Source: AP-15 sp963814865 (GTDB lineage Bacteria; Pseudomonadota; Alphaproteobacteria; ATCC43930; CGMCC-115725). From it: a DNA stretch of 64,000 nucleotides. A model generated the notes under the pieces. It was not told the origin of the DNA. It was given only the letters and a program-made list of their open reading frames with translations, and did no database searches. Positions within the stretch are counted from its first letter, which is position 1, and every line of letters starts with the position of its first letter. Positions 9,626 to 19,641 of this stretch are shown one piece after another. The stretch lies in assembly GCA_963814865.1 (NCBI GenBank), contig CAWFEN010000004.1, positions 1-64,000 on the forward strand, read 5' to 3'. A program made the translations under genes and the position numbers.

Positions 9626-11710
9626 CCTGAAACCTCCGCGAGGCCTTGGTTTACCGGTCTCATCTCGACCTCTCGCGGGATCGGCGGCGCCTCGGCCACG
9701 GCCCGTAGCCAGCGCCCTTCGATGCGCTCGACCTCGTCGGCCGAGATGATCTCGTGGACATCGCGGGCAAAGCTGCGGGCGATCACGGCGCCAACGATCA
9801 CCAACAGGCCGATGATCGCGAGCCACCACATGTGCCAGACGAGGCCGAACGCCGTTGCCGCGCCGAACACCCCGATGACGGGACCGGTCATGCTGTTTTT
9901 GGGGATCTCGATGTCATGATAGGATGCAGGCGGCGCATAGGGATCGTCGTTGCGCTTGGCATCGAAGAACGGGTCCCGGCCGTGGACATGCGGAATGACC
10001 GCGTAGTTATATTCCGGCGGCGGCGCGGAGGTTGACCATTCGAGCGCGCGCCCATCCCAGGGATCGCCGGCGAACACCCGGTTGGCGTCGCGCTCGCGAA
10101 CGCTGACCCAGAGCTGAACGAACAGCGCGCCGAGCGCGGCAAACAAGATCAGTGCACCACTACCCGCGATATAGAGCCACGGCCGAAATATTGGATCGAA
10201 CATCCCTTGCGTCCGCCGCGCCACGCCGGCCGCGCCCAGGATATAGAGTGGCATGAAGGCGAGGTAGAACCCGACCACCCAGCAGCCGAAGGAAATGCGG
10301 CCCCATTTTTCGCTGAGCCGGAAACCAAATGCCTTGGGAAACCAGTAATGATAACCAGCGAGCATGCCATAGAGCAGGCCCGGGATCAGCATGTTGTGGA
10401 AGTGCGCGACCAGAAACAGAGTGTTGTGAACCAGATAGTCCAGCGGCGGAAAGGCGAGGAGGATCCCGGTAAACCCGCCCAGCACGAATGTCATCATGAA
10501 CGCGAGCGAATAGAGCATCGGCACGGTAAAACGCACCTCGCCGCGGAACATCGTCCAGATCCAGTCGTAGATCTTGACGCCGGTGGGCACGCCTATTGTA
10601 ATCGTCGCGATGCCAAACACGGCGTTGATATCGGCGTTCTGGCCCATGGTGAAGAAGTGATGAACCCACACCGTGAACGACAGCAGCGCTATGGCCGACG
10701 TCGCGAGAACGAGTGAGGTGTATCCGTAGAGGTCCTTGGTGGAAAAGGTCGAAACCACCTCCGAATAGACCCCGAACGCAGGCAGGATCAGGATATAGAC
10801 CTCTGGGTGGCCGAACAGCCAGAACAGGTTGGCATAGTTCATCATGTTGCCGCCGAGGTCGTTCGTGAAGAAATGGAACCCCAGATAGCGGTCAAGCGCG
10901 AGCAGCGCGGTCGCGACGGTCAGCGGCGGCATCGCGAAGATCATCAGGATACTGGTGCACAAGTGCCGTCCACACGAACAGCGGCATCCGCATCAAATGC
11001 ATGCCAGGGCAGCGCATTTTATAAATGGTGACCGCGAAATTGATCCCGGTGAGCGTCGACCCGATCGAGCCCAGCGTCAGCGCCCAGATCCAATAGTCCG
11101 GACCCACGCCGGGACTGAAAGCGAGTTCCGTATACGGCGGGTAGCCGCTCCAGCCGCCGGTCGAGAATTCACCGATGACGAGCGACGCCATCATCAGCCC
11201 GGCCGCTCCGCCCGTCAGCCAAAGGCTGATCGAGTTCAGCAACGGGAAGGCGACATCTCGGCTTCCGATCTGGAGGGGCATCACAAAGTTGATGAGACCG
11301 GCGAGGAACGGCATCGCCATGAAGAAGATCATGATGCTGCCATGCGTGCTGAACAGTTGCGCGAAATGGTCGGGCGCAAGGAAGCCGGGATTGTCAATCG
11401 CCGCTGCCTGCTGCATCCGCATCAGCACCGCTTCGACGAGCGCGCGGCTGAGCATGACGAAGGCCAGCACGATGTACATGATACCGATTTTCTTGTGATC
11501 GAGGCTGGTGAGCCATTCGGACCAGAGATACCGCCACTTGCCGAACCACGTGATCAGCGCGACGGTCGCGCCCGCGCCGACGATGACGATCAAGGCGGCG
11601 CCGGCACCGATGATTTCGCTGGCGGTGGGATTTTCCCAGGCGCGAACAAACGGCAGCGAGGTCCAGTCGAAGCGCCCCAGGACGGCGGGCCAGATACCCT
11701 GGGTCATCAT
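9622..11710 (-). CDS. cyoB: Cytochrome bo3 quinol oxidase subunit I (CyoB), frameshifted
   Basis: About 690 aa catalytic subunit of the heme-copper ubiquinol oxidase, reducing O2 to water while pumping protons. Ligand motifs are intact: FSTHGSIMIFF (low-spin heme His), FGHPEVYILILPAFG (CuB His and cross-linked Tyr), VWVHHFFTMG (two CuB His) and VAHFHNMLIPG (high- and low-spin heme His). Frames change once near 10960, where MPLFVWTAL should join CTSILMIFAMPPLT; this is the only interruption. Start is ATG 11710, the first of two Met codons, overlapping the cyoA stop. It is third in a five-gene coupled operon. Confidence 0.92.
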
Positions 11711-12558
11711 CGAGGCTCCTGAGACTGCGCGAGTATGCGCTTGAACAGCGCCGGCGGCACGGACGAGAAGGCGATCGGTTGCGACGGCGACGACTGCTTG
11801 AAAAGATCGGCATAGGCGGCGGCATCGAGCGGATGCGCCGACCCGCGGACATGCTCCACCCAATGCGCGTAGTCTGCGGGCGCGAGTGCGATGACGTTGA
11901 ACTTCTCGTTCTGGAAGCCGGTTCCATTGAACTGCGCATTTTCGCCGCCATAGGTGCCGGGCCGGGACGCGGCGAGGTTGAGCTGCGTCGTCATCCCCGC
12001 CATGGCGTAGATCTGGCCTGCCAGCTGCGGGATCAGCAACGCCTGCATCACCGTCCCGCTGGTCAAGCTGATATGGATTGGCCGACCGACCGGTATGACC
12101 ATCTGGTTGACGGCTGCAACGCGCTGGTCTGGGTAAATGAACAGCCATTTCCAGTCGAGCGCCACCGCCTGAATCTCAAGCGCCGGCTGGTCGGAGGCGA
12201 GCGGGCGATAGGGATCGAGCGTGTGCGTATAATTCCAGAGCAAAAAGCCGAGGCCGATGACGATCCCGGTAGGCGGAATCCAGATCAGCGCTTCGAGGAT
12301 CCAGGAGAAATTCCAATTCGGCCTGAAGGCCGTATTTTTGTTCGACAGCCGATAATGCCACGCGATCAGCGGGGTGAGCAGCAGCACCGGCCCGGCGACG
12401 AAGACCAGCACGATGCCGACGATCACGTAGAGATGCCACTGGCTCGCGGCGATCGGGCCGGCGTGGTTCATCACGCCGAGCTTCAGCGCGTCGCATCCGC
12501 TGAGCAACAACAAGGGCAGCGACGCGCAAAAGCGCGGGAGACGGCGTGAGCGTTTCAT
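11707..12558 (-). CDS. cyoA: Cytochrome bo3 quinol oxidase subunit II (CyoA)
   Basis: 283 aa lipoprotein subunit II. An N-terminal signal ends in a lipobox, LLLLSGC, near residues 17-23. Two transmembrane helices follow (YVIVGIVLVFVAGPVLLL and a second around LIWIPPTGIVIGLGFLLW), then the periplasmic cupredoxin-like domain with ALDWKWLFIYPDQ and GTGFQNEKFNVIA. As expected for quinol rather than cytochrome c oxidases, the CuA Cys/His cluster is absent. ATG overlaps the GH15 stop (ATGA, 12555-12558). Confidence 0.93.
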   Translation of the reverse strand: MKRSRRLPRFCASLPLLLLSGCDALKLGVMNHAGPIAASQWHLYVIVGIVLVFVAGPVLLLTPLIAWHYRLSNKNTAFRPNWNFSWILEALIWIPPTGIVIGLGFLLWNYTHTLDPYRPLASDQPALEIQAVALDWKWLFIYPDQRVAAVNQMVIPVGRPIHISLTSGTVMQALLIPQLAGQIYAMAGMTTQLNLAASRPGTYGGENAQFNGTGFQNEKFNVIALAPADYAHWVEHVRGSAHPLDAAAYADLFKQSSPSQPIAFSSVPPALFKRILAQSQEPR

Positions 12559-14330
12559 CCGCCGGCTCGTTGGATCACGGGCCCCGAAAGAAACAAGGCG
12601 GTGTTGATCAGCCCGAGATGCGTCAAGGCTTGAGGGATATTTCCCGTCAGGCTGCGGCTGTGCACGTCATATTCTTCGCTGAGCAGGCCGATATCGTTCG
12701 CGACGCTGATCACCCGCTCCAGGAGCGCCGCCGCCTCGTCGTCGCGGCCCTGCATCTTGTAACAATCCGCGAGCCAGCATGAGCAGGCGAGGAATGCGCC
12801 TTCGTCATGGCCGTGCGGCTGCGGCGGCTTGCGCCGCACCAACCCGCCCTCCATCAGACTGCGCTCGATCGCAGCGATGGTGTTGGCAATGCGCGGATCG
12901 TCAGCAGGCAGAAAGCCGACGAGCGGAAGCAGCAACAAGGAGGCATCGAGCGTGTCGCCGCCATAGTACTGGACGAAATGGCCGAGTTCGTTGGAGTAGC
13001 CGCGCTCACAGACAATGCGATGAATGACTTCGCCCAGTTTTTCCAATCGCGCAACTAGCGCAGGATCTACCTGGTGATCATTGGCATGCGCCGCGACAAA
13101 GCGGGTGATGCCCACCCAGGCCATGACTTGGGAATAGGTGTAGCATTCGGGGTCGCTCCGGCTTTCCCAGATATCGGAGCTCGGCTGGTCCCAGACTTTC
13201 TCGAGGTGCTCGACGATTGCGATTTCGACTTCGACGATGCGGGGGAAGCGCTCTATGCCCGCCTTGGCCATGACATCGAAGCTGTCCATCAACTCGCCGA
13301 AGACGTCGAGCTGCACCTGCCCCGAGGCGGCATTGCCGATGCGAACCGGGACCGCGCCTTGATAGCCAGGCAGCCAGTCGGCGGCGTATTCCTCCAAACG
13401 TCGGCTGCCGTCGATCCGATAGACGATCTGCATCGCGTTCGGCTGGCCCGCGACCGCGCGTAAGATCCAGTCACGCCAGCGCTTTGCCTCGTCATGGAAG
13501 CCGGCGTTGAGCAGCGCCGTCAGCATAAAGGTGGAATCGCGCAGCCAGCAGTAGCGATAGTCCCAATTCGCCGATCCGCCTGAAATCTCAGGCAGCCCCA
13601 ACGTTGCGGCGGCGACAATCCCGCCGCTTTCCCGATCGATCAGGCTGCGCAGCGTGATCAGCGAGCGGCGCACCGCGCCATCCCAACGACATTTCGCCTC
13701 GAACCGTCCGGCCCAATCCTGCCACTCCCGCTGCGTCGCCTTGACCATGGCATCGACGTCAAAGGCCGCGGGCATCGGCGCAGTTGAAGATGAATAGGTC
13801 AGGATGAAAACGACCCGTGCGCCCTCTGCAAGCAGGAAACGGGCATTGGCTTGGCCGACCTCCATCGTCAATGCGATGGGGCAGTCGAGGACAATGCGAT
13901 CCGGGCCGATTTCGAAAATGAGGCCGCGTTCGTGACTTTGCGTCCAGGGGGTGATCTGGCCGTAGCCGAAGCGCAGCTTCAGGGACATGGCCATCTCCAC
14001 GTCGCCCTCTAGCCCCTCGACGATTCGGATGACCGCCGAGGCGCCATCATGCCAGGGCATCAGATCAGTCACCCGCACGCGGCCGGTATCGGTCAAATGC
14101 TCGGTTTCGAGGATCGTCGTATCCTCGCGATAGCGGCGGGTGGTGTCCGAGACAAATCCGGCCGGGGCAACGCGCCAATAGCCGTGCCGCTCGTCCCCCA
14201 ACAACGCCGCAATGCACGCGTCGCTGTCGAACCGAGGCCAGCAAAGAAAGTCGATCGATCCAGTCTTTGCAACAAGCGCGCAAGTGCGACCGTCTCCAAT
14301 GATCGCATAGTCCTGGATCGTTGATGTCAA
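12555..14330 (-). CDS. Glycoside hydrolase family 15 protein
   Basis: 591 aa GH15 protein (glucoamylase/trehalase-like clade). It opens with the typical QDYAIIGDGRTCALVAKTGS and FLCWPRFDSDA. The (alpha/alpha)6 catalytic domain contains WDYRYCWLRDSTFMLTAL, EEYAADWLPGYQG and DIWESRSDPECYTYS, where the Glu of DIWE matches the general-acid region. There is no signal peptide, so it is likely cytoplasmic. It probably cleaves an alpha-glucoside such as trehalose, but specificity is unknown. The only suitable start is TTG 14330, with weak upstream Shine-Dalgarno support. It is the first gene of the operon and is translationally coupled to cyoA, an unusual partner for a terminal oxidase. Confidence 0.88.
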   Translation of the reverse strand: MTSTIQDYAIIGDGRTCALVAKTGSIDFLCWPRFDSDACIAALLGDERHGYWRVAPAGFVSDTTRRYREDTTILETEHLTDTGRVRVTDLMPWHDGASAVIRIVEGLEGDVEMAMSLKLRFGYGQITPWTQSHERGLIFEIGPDRIVLDCPIALTMEVGQANARFLLAEGARVVFILTYSSSTAPMPAAFDVDAMVKATQREWQDWAGRFEAKCRWDGAVRRSLITLRSLIDRESGGIVAAATLGLPEISGGSANWDYRYCWLRDSTFMLTALLNAGFHDEAKRWRDWILRAVAGQPNAMQIVYRIDGSRRLEEYAADWLPGYQGAVPVRIGNAASGQVQLDVFGELMDSFDVMAKAGIERFPRIVEVEIAIVEHLEKVWDQPSSDIWESRSDPECYTYSQVMAWVGITRFVAAHANDHQVDPALVARLEKLGEVIHRIVCERGYSNELGHFVQYYGGDTLDASLLLLPLVGFLPADDPRIANTIAAIERSLMEGGLVRRKPPQPHGHDEGAFLACSCWLADCYKMQGRDDEAAALLERVISVANDIGLLSEEYDVHSRSLTGNIPQALTHLGLINTALFLSGPVIQRAGG

Positions 14331-14566
14331 CGGAGCCGCTCCCGACCGTCAGAACTCCAGGCGGAGACATAAACATCTGCCACAGCCAGCGATTGCCTTG
14401 TCGAGGTCCGACCAACGCGCGCTCCTGTTGGGCCAATTAGAAACGTCGCCGCCTTCTCGGGGTTCCTTTGGAGCTGGGTCCATCATGAGCTGGCAGCCGC
14501 AAAATACCGTGACACGCGAACGCGCCCGTGCAGCAGGAGTTCTGATACAGGGAGGAGCCCTCCACG

Positions 14567-15442
14567 ATGATCGAGACGGTGCTGGACTTTCATGCGACGA
14601 TCGGTGAATCCGCGACCTGGGTCGCGGACGAGGCGGCGCTCTATTGGATCGACGTCAAGGCTCCAGCACTGAACCGTTATTCTCCAGACGACGAAGCTAC
14701 ACGCAGTTGGCCGCTGACGAGCGATATCGGCGGATTCGCTCTGACCGGCGACGGGGGGCGGTGGTGGCGCTCCGGCAGGGCCTGTTTCGCCTCGACCTTG
14801 ATAGCGGCGCGCTGCACCCGCTGGCTCCGCCGCCATTCGATCCCGCGCTGTTTCGCTTCTACGAAGGCGCCTGCGACGCCGACGAACGGTTCCGGATCGG
14901 CGTGATGTTCGATCCGCTGAAAGGATCGCCGCCCGTTCAGCGGGGAAGGCTCCGCAGTTTCACTTTCGGCGAGGGTCTCCGCGACAAGCCAGACGCCGCC
15001 GAGTTGCACAACGGCATGGCCTGGAGCGGCGACGGCAAGACTTTCTTCCTGTTACACAGTAATTCGGGCGAGATCGTCGTCGCCTTCGATCACGACGGGA
15101 AAAGTGGCGTGATCTCGAACCGTCGGGTGTTCGCAACCGTGCCAGTCGAACTCGGCATCCCCGCCGGCGCGGCGATCGAAACGGAGGGTGGTTTCTGGTC
15201 GGCGCTACACGGTGGCGGCAAGCTGCGCCGCTTTCACCCTGACGGCTCCATCAACGCGACATCGACCTACTGGTCAGCCAGCCGACAATGCCCGCGTTCG
15301 CGGGCGAGGACCTCGCGACGGGCATCGGATGACGTCGTGGATGGTTGGTCGCGCTCACACCATCCGGCTCGATCCGCGGCACCCGGGCGATGTGAAAAAA
15401 GGTGGGTGCAACCAACGATCATCGTCTGCGTTCCTCAATTAG
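14567..15442 (+). CDS. Second SMP-30/gluconolactonase family protein, frameshifted
   Basis: SMP-30 propeller protein, about 290 aa when repaired. Blade signatures: GESATWVADEAALYWIDVK, then after the shift FRFYEGACDADERFRIGVMFD (ligand-region Asn/Asp) and ELHNGMAWSGDGKTFFLLHS. A run of six G at 14753-14758 would restore the frame if seven G were present, giving TGDGGAVVALRQGLFRLD. A second change lies near 15260, after which QPTMPAFAGEDLATGIG reads to a stop at 15332; a family-like IRLDPRHPGDVKK follows in another frame up to 15442. The C-terminus is thus disturbed. GGGAGGAG precedes ATG 14567. The gene is divergent from the GH15-cyo operon across 236 bp. Confidence 0.65.
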
Positions 15443-15451
15443 AGGGAACTC

Positions 15452-17725
15452 ATGACCGATAAGCCACCTGAGACGAAGCATTATGACGGCCCGGCCGGCG
15501 GTTGGGGATCGCTAAAAGGCATGGTGAGCGTCTTCTCGCGTGAGCTAGCGACCCCTGCCGTCCTTGAAACGTTGGCCCGCCAAAACAAGGCCGAGGGCCA
15601 TATGTGTACCTCATGCGCTTGGGGGAAACCGGCGCATCCGCATATTTTCGAATTCTGCGAAAACGGCGCGAAGTCGACCATCTGGGAACTGACGCGCGAC
15701 CGCTGCACCCCTGCATTTTTCGCCGAGCACACCGTCACCGAATTGCTCAGCTGGAACGACTATGACCTCGAAATGCAAGGGCGGCTGACCGAACCAATGC
15801 GCTATGACGCCGCAAGCGACAAATATATCGCCTGTGGCTGGAATGAAGCCTTCGGCGGCATCGGCGAGGCGTTGCGAGGGTTGGCTCCCCGCTCGGTGAT
15901 TTTCTACGCCTCAGGCAAGGCCTCGCTCGAGACGTCGTATTTGTTCGCGCTGTTCGCGCGAATGTACGGTCACAACAATCTGCCCGACAGTTCCAACATG
16001 TGTCATGAGACGACCTCGGTTGGGCTTAAGAAGGTGATTGGCTCGCCGGTGGGGACCTGCGTGCTCGAGGATTTCGAGCACTGTGACGCGATCTTCTATT
16101 TCGGCCAGAACCCCGGCAGCAACAGCCCGAGGTTCCTCCATCCGCTGCAGGAGGCGGTCAAGCGGGGCTGCAAGATCATCACTTTCAATCCGGTGCGGGA
16201 AAAGGGTCTCGAGCGGTTCGTCAATCCGCAGAATCCGGTCGAGATGCTAACCGGCCACGGTACCGATCTATCCTACATGTATTTGCAGGTGCGCCCCGGA
16301 GGCGATATCGCCGCGTTGATGGGGTTGTGCAAGCATGTGTTGTCCGTGGATGACGCGCGGCAGGCCACGGGCGGGCCCAGCGTGCTCGACCAGGGATTTA
16401 TCGCCCAGCACACCGACGGCTTCGACGCCTTCGCCGACAAGGCGCGCGCGACGGCGTGGGAGGAGATCGAGCGTGTCTCCGGTCTCACGCGCAGAGATCT
16501 GGAGCGGGCGGCCGATGTCTACATTGCCGCCGAGCACGTGATCGGTGTGTACGGCATGGGGCTTACTCAACATGTGCATGGGTCGCAGGCCGTCGGCATG
16601 CTCGTTAACCTCCTGCTGATGCGCGGTAATATCGGCCGGCCGGGCGCCGGCGTTTCGCCGGTGCGCGGCCATTCCAACGTTCAGGGTCAGCGCACCGTCG
16701 GCATCTCGGAAAAGCCCGAGCTGGTGCCGCTCGACAAGCTCGCCGGTATGTTCGATTTCGAGCCGCCGCGCGACAAGGGGCTGACCACGGTGGACGCGTG
16801 CGAAGGCATCCGCAATGGTTCGGTAAAGGGATTTGTGAGCCTTGGCGGGAACTTCGTGCGCGCAATTCCCGAACGCGAAGCGATGGAAAAGGCGTGGCGC
16901 GATCAGGCGCTCACCGTCTATATCGCGACCAAGCTCAACCGCAGCCATCTGGTGCACGGCCTGGCTTCTTATCTGCTCCCGTGCCTTGCGCGCTCGGAGG
17001 AGGATATCCAGGCAAGCGGGCGCCAGTCCGTCTCGATCGAGGACAGCTTTAGTCATATTTATGGGTCGATCGGTCGGCGCGCTCCGGCGAGCGAGCATTT
17101 GTTGTCCGAGCTGGCGATCGTGGCAGGGATAGCGAAGGCGACGCTACCGGCCCATCCGAAATGGCGCTGGGACGAGTGGACTGGCGATTACGCCATCGTC
17201 CGCGATCTGATCGCCGAGACTTATCCCGAAGAGTTTCACGATTTCAACGCGCGCATGTTCCAGCCTGGCGGCTTCTACCGAGGGAACAAGGCCCATGAGC
17301 GCATTTGGAAGACGGAAAGCGGCAAAGCCGCATTCACCTGCCCCGATGTCATGTCGGCTCTCGGCATGGGCGACGCGCCGGGGCGGTATCACCTCATCAC
17401 GATGCGGTCCAACGATCAGTTCAACACGACCATCTATGGCTTCAGCGATCGTTTGCGTGGGCTCGAAGGATCTCGCGCGATCTTGCTCATAAATCCGGCC
17501 GATATGGCGCGCGAGGGCCTGCGTGAGGGCGATGTCGTCAGCCTCGTCGGCGATGCCGGCGATGATATCCATCGCCAGGTTACAGGGCTCGCCGTTACGC
17601 CATTCGACTTACCTGATGGATGTGTCGGCGGCTACTACCCGGAAATGAATGTCCTGGTGCCACTATGGTATCACGACAAGGCGTCGAAGACGCCTGCCTC
17701 GAAGGGTGTGCCAGTCCGGATTTAA
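15452..17725 (+). CDS. FdhF/YdeP-family molybdopterin oxidoreductase
   Basis: 757 aa, intact. It matches the FdhF/YdeP group of bis-MGD oxidoreductases: an N-terminal GHMCTSCAWGKPAHPH (only a CxxC, not a full four-Cys cluster motif), EFCENGAKSTIWELTRDRC, GIGEALRGLAPRSVIFYASG, DSSNMCHETTSVGLKKVIGS and ITMRSNDQFNTTIYGFSDR near the C-terminal MGD-binding domain. Substrate of the family is not established; the E. coli member YdeP is linked to acid resistance. GAGGGA lies 6 nt before the ATG. The fdhD gene directly behind would supply cofactor sulfuration, so the pair forms a natural unit. Confidence 0.88.
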   Translation: MTDKPPETKHYDGPAGGWGSLKGMVSVFSRELATPAVLETLARQNKAEGHMCTSCAWGKPAHPHIFEFCENGAKSTIWELTRDRCTPAFFAEHTVTELLSWNDYDLEMQGRLTEPMRYDAASDKYIACGWNEAFGGIGEALRGLAPRSVIFYASGKASLETSYLFALFARMYGHNNLPDSSNMCHETTSVGLKKVIGSPVGTCVLEDFEHCDAIFYFGQNPGSNSPRFLHPLQEAVKRGCKIITFNPVREKGLERFVNPQNPVEMLTGHGTDLSYMYLQVRPGGDIAALMGLCKHVLSVDDARQATGGPSVLDQGFIAQHTDGFDAFADKARATAWEEIERVSGLTRRDLERAADVYIAAEHVIGVYGMGLTQHVHGSQAVGMLVNLLLMRGNIGRPGAGVSPVRGHSNVQGQRTVGISEKPELVPLDKLAGMFDFEPPRDKGLTTVDACEGIRNGSVKGFVSLGGNFVRAIPEREAMEKAWRDQALTVYIATKLNRSHLVHGLASYLLPCLARSEEDIQASGRQSVSIEDSFSHIYGSIGRRAPASEHLLSELAIVAGIAKATLPAHPKWRWDEWTGDYAIVRDLIAETYPEEFHDFNARMFQPGGFYRGNKAHERIWKTESGKAAFTCPDVMSALGMGDAPGRYHLITMRSNDQFNTTIYGFSDRLRGLEGSRAILLINPADMAREGLREGDVVSLVGDAGDDIHRQVTGLAVTPFDLPDGCVGGYYPEMNVLVPLWYHDKASKTPASKGVPVRI

Positions 17726-17741
17726 CGTTGAGCGGAGAGCG

Positions 17742-18575
17742 GTGCGCGACATTCCTCCCCCTTTGCGCGACGCCCTCCGACGTGTCTGGCGTAGCCCTGC
17801 AAGCCCTCTGATGCGTGATACAGGCGCCTCGCGACCGGTGCCGGAGGAGACGCCGATTGCCTTCTCCTATGAAGGGCTAAGCTATGCCGTAATGATGGCG
17901 ACGCCTACCGATTTGGCCGATTTCGCTATCGGCTTTAGCCTCACTGAAGGAATAATCAAGTCCGCTTGCGATATCGAATCGCTCGAAATCGTACCGACGG
18001 AAGGCGGCATTCTTCTTCGCATGAGCTTGACGAAAAACTTAGCTGCAAGGTTTTGGGAACGGCGCCGCTACCTTGCGGGTCCCAGCGGTTGCGGATTGTG
18101 TGGGCTCGAAAGTATCGCCGAAGCGATACGTATGCCACCCGCGGTCAGCGACGGGGTGAGGGTATCGCAGAAGGCTATCTTCGAAGCGATGGCGCTTCTT
18201 CCCGGATTGCAGACTTTGAATCATGCCACAGGCGCATTGCACGCCGCCGCTCTGTGGGCGCCGACGAACGGGATAGTCAGCGTGCGCGAAGACGTTGGAC
18301 GCCACAACGCGCTCGACAAACTTACGGGAGCCGCCGCTCAGGCTGGGTTTTGCGCTGCCAACAGCGCCGTTTTACTGACGAGTCGGGTATCGGTCGAGAT
18401 GGTGCAGAAAGTAGCTGCTCTCGGCGCGCCCATCCTGGTTGCCGTCTCTGCGCCAACCGCGCTCGCGGTCCGAGTGGCGGAGGCCGCCAGAATTACATTG
18501 ATCGGCGTTGCCCGGCGGGACTCCTTTGAAAGTTTCACCCACCCACAGCGGATATATGACGCAAAATTCAATTAG
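17742..18575 (+). CDS. fdhD: FdhD sulfurtransferase for molybdenum cofactor enzymes
   Basis: About 277 aa. FdhD passes sulfur from a cysteine desulfurase to the bis-MGD cofactor of formate-dehydrogenase-type enzymes. Recognisable features: PEETPIAFSYEGLSYAVMMA, TPTDLADFAIGFSLTEGII, the active-site loop GPSGCGLCG (the two-Cys loop), the NGIVSVREDVGRHNALDKL strand and TSRVSVEMVQKVA. I choose GTG 17742, 17 nt after the YdeP stop with GGAGAG ahead; TTG 17729 is an alternative. Its neighbour, the YdeP-like enzyme, is the likely client. Confidence 0.88.
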   Translation: MRDIPPPLRDALRRVWRSPASPLMRDTGASRPVPEETPIAFSYEGLSYAVMMATPTDLADFAIGFSLTEGIIKSACDIESLEIVPTEGGILLRMSLTKNLAARFWERRRYLAGPSGCGLCGLESIAEAIRMPPAVSDGVRVSQKAIFEAMALLPGLQTLNHATGALHAAALWAPTNGIVSVREDVGRHNALDKLTGAAAQAGFCAANSAVLLTSRVSVEMVQKVAALGAPILVAVSAPTALAVRVAEAARITLIGVARRDSFESFTHPQRIYDAKFN

Positions 18576-18860
18576 ATTCGCAGTAGATGCGCGCGTGATT
18601 GCATGATGTTCGCGTTGCTATCTTCGATGAAGAACAGCCTAGCGCGTGATGCAAAAAACAACCTACCCTGGTACATGCTTGAGCGGGATGCACCCCATGC
18701 CGCAGAAGGCGAATATTGGCGGGTCAACTCGTCATCGCAGAGGCTGACGGTATTTTTTCAGGTGACGCATGGCCGTCGCTTTCGCGATAGATTTCAACAA
18801 ATCGACCAATCGATGGCGATAGTCGCTGAAACCAAGCCGAGTCCGAATCGCCAAATTTCC

Positions 18861-18929
18861 CTTTGAATTCAAAAGCGTAAAACCGGGCAAATTCCAAATC
18901 TGCGAAATTCGCCTTTGAATTCAAGAGCG
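18861..18929. repeat. Pair of direct repeats, 52 bp apart, with palindromic core
   Basis: CTTTGAATTCAAAAGCG at 18861 recurs at 18913 with one change (A to G). The flanking bases also match partly, so roughly 30 bp repeat at a 52-bp period. The first copy contains the perfect palindrome TTTGAATTCAAA. Function unknown. Confidence 0.7.
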
Positions 18930-19334
18930 AAAATTTCTGACGGATCGGGGAGTCGGTCTTCGACAGTGCGTTCAAAAATTTTGCGTTGGTAGATCAACGC
19001 GTTACATGATTGAAAACAATCGAGTGGGAATGATTTTGAGGGTGCCGGCAGCATCCCGCGCTACGCCAGAACCCTCTGTAGTCGTTTGATATAACTAGAT
19101 AAAGCGATCACTTACATTCGCCTGCTATCGGCTGGCAGCAATCCCATTTGACGGGCTCCGTGGATGCGGTGTGGGAGGAAGTCGAGCATCTTCTGCTGAT
19201 CCTCAAGTCCCTCGGCCATCACAATAACTGACGACACGACCTAACCATGCGCGAGTTCGCGCGGCGCACTCGGGACGGTTATGTCAGGCCGTCACGTAGA
19301 GCGAGGGACACGCCCATGTCTGTCACAGCGCCCA

Positions 19335-19555
19335 TTTAGCCATAGGCGATGCTGTCGGACACACCCTGATAGCTCACCAGCTCCATCAGCCAATCGAAAT
19401 GACCGGGGTGTCGTCCGGCGGACAGCGGCGATCGCCCCGTGTCGCGCCAAGCCGACCCGGCGGTCGTCGTGCCGGGTCACCCGCGGCCGTACACCTCCGC
19501 CCGCGCTTGTCACCGACATCAAACCGATGAGATTGGATGTAGGCGCCATAACCAT
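19335..19555 (-). pseudogene. Possible decayed gene remnant
   Basis: The minus strand shows two protein-like pieces in different frames: APTSNLIGLMSVTSAGGG near 19500-19550 and PGHFDWLMELVSYQGVSDS ending at TAA 19335. They have ordinary amino-acid composition, unlike the Arg/Pro-rich shadow frames nearby. I do not recognise the family, and the frame is broken between them. Low confidence that this was one gene. Confidence 0.25.
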
Positions 19556-19565
19556 CTAAAATAAT

Positions 19566-19641
19566 TGGCGTCCCCTACCGGATTCGAACCGGTGTTGCCG
19601 CCGTGAGAGGGCGGTGTCCTGGGCCTCTAGACGAAGGGGAC
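19566..19641 (-). tRNA. tRNA-Glu (anticodon CTC)
   Basis: 76 nt on the minus strand beginning GTCCCCTTCGTCTAGAGGCC. The acceptor stem GTCCCCT pairs with AGGGGAC. The anticodon arm is CCGCC-CTCTCAC-GGCGG with anticodon CTC, and the T arm has GGTTCGAATCC. Discriminator G and an encoded CCA follow. The 3' end faces the non-coding kilobase and the left block. Confidence 0.95.

Larger units (their letters stand above)
18576..19565. other. Long poorly coding stretch with AT-rich part and gene remnants
   Basis: Nearly 1 kb without a convincing gene. The first half (about 18590-19110) is visibly AT-richer than its neighbours and holds a 52-bp-spaced direct repeat. Around 19110-19231 an open stretch reads GSVDAVWEEVEHLLLILKSL up to a TGA at 19229, which looks protein-like but has no start or recognisable family. 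On the minus strand 19335-19430 reads PGHFDWLMELVSYQGVSDS to a TAA, again a fragment. This is a decayed spacer between the left gene block and tRNA-Glu. Confidence 0.5.

Noticed and set aside
12555..14330. Cellulase or amylase secreted with the cyo operon
   Set aside because: No signal peptide; motifs fit intracellular GH15, not GH13 or GH5.
18603..18866. 87-codon ORF after fdhD
   Set aside because: No ribosome-binding site, composition unlike proteins of this genome, and no recognisable motif.
7..19034. Attachment-site pair (ATCGAGTGGGA at 7 and 19019)
   Set aside because: Only about 11 bp are identical, with no integrase or tRNA overlap; likely chance.
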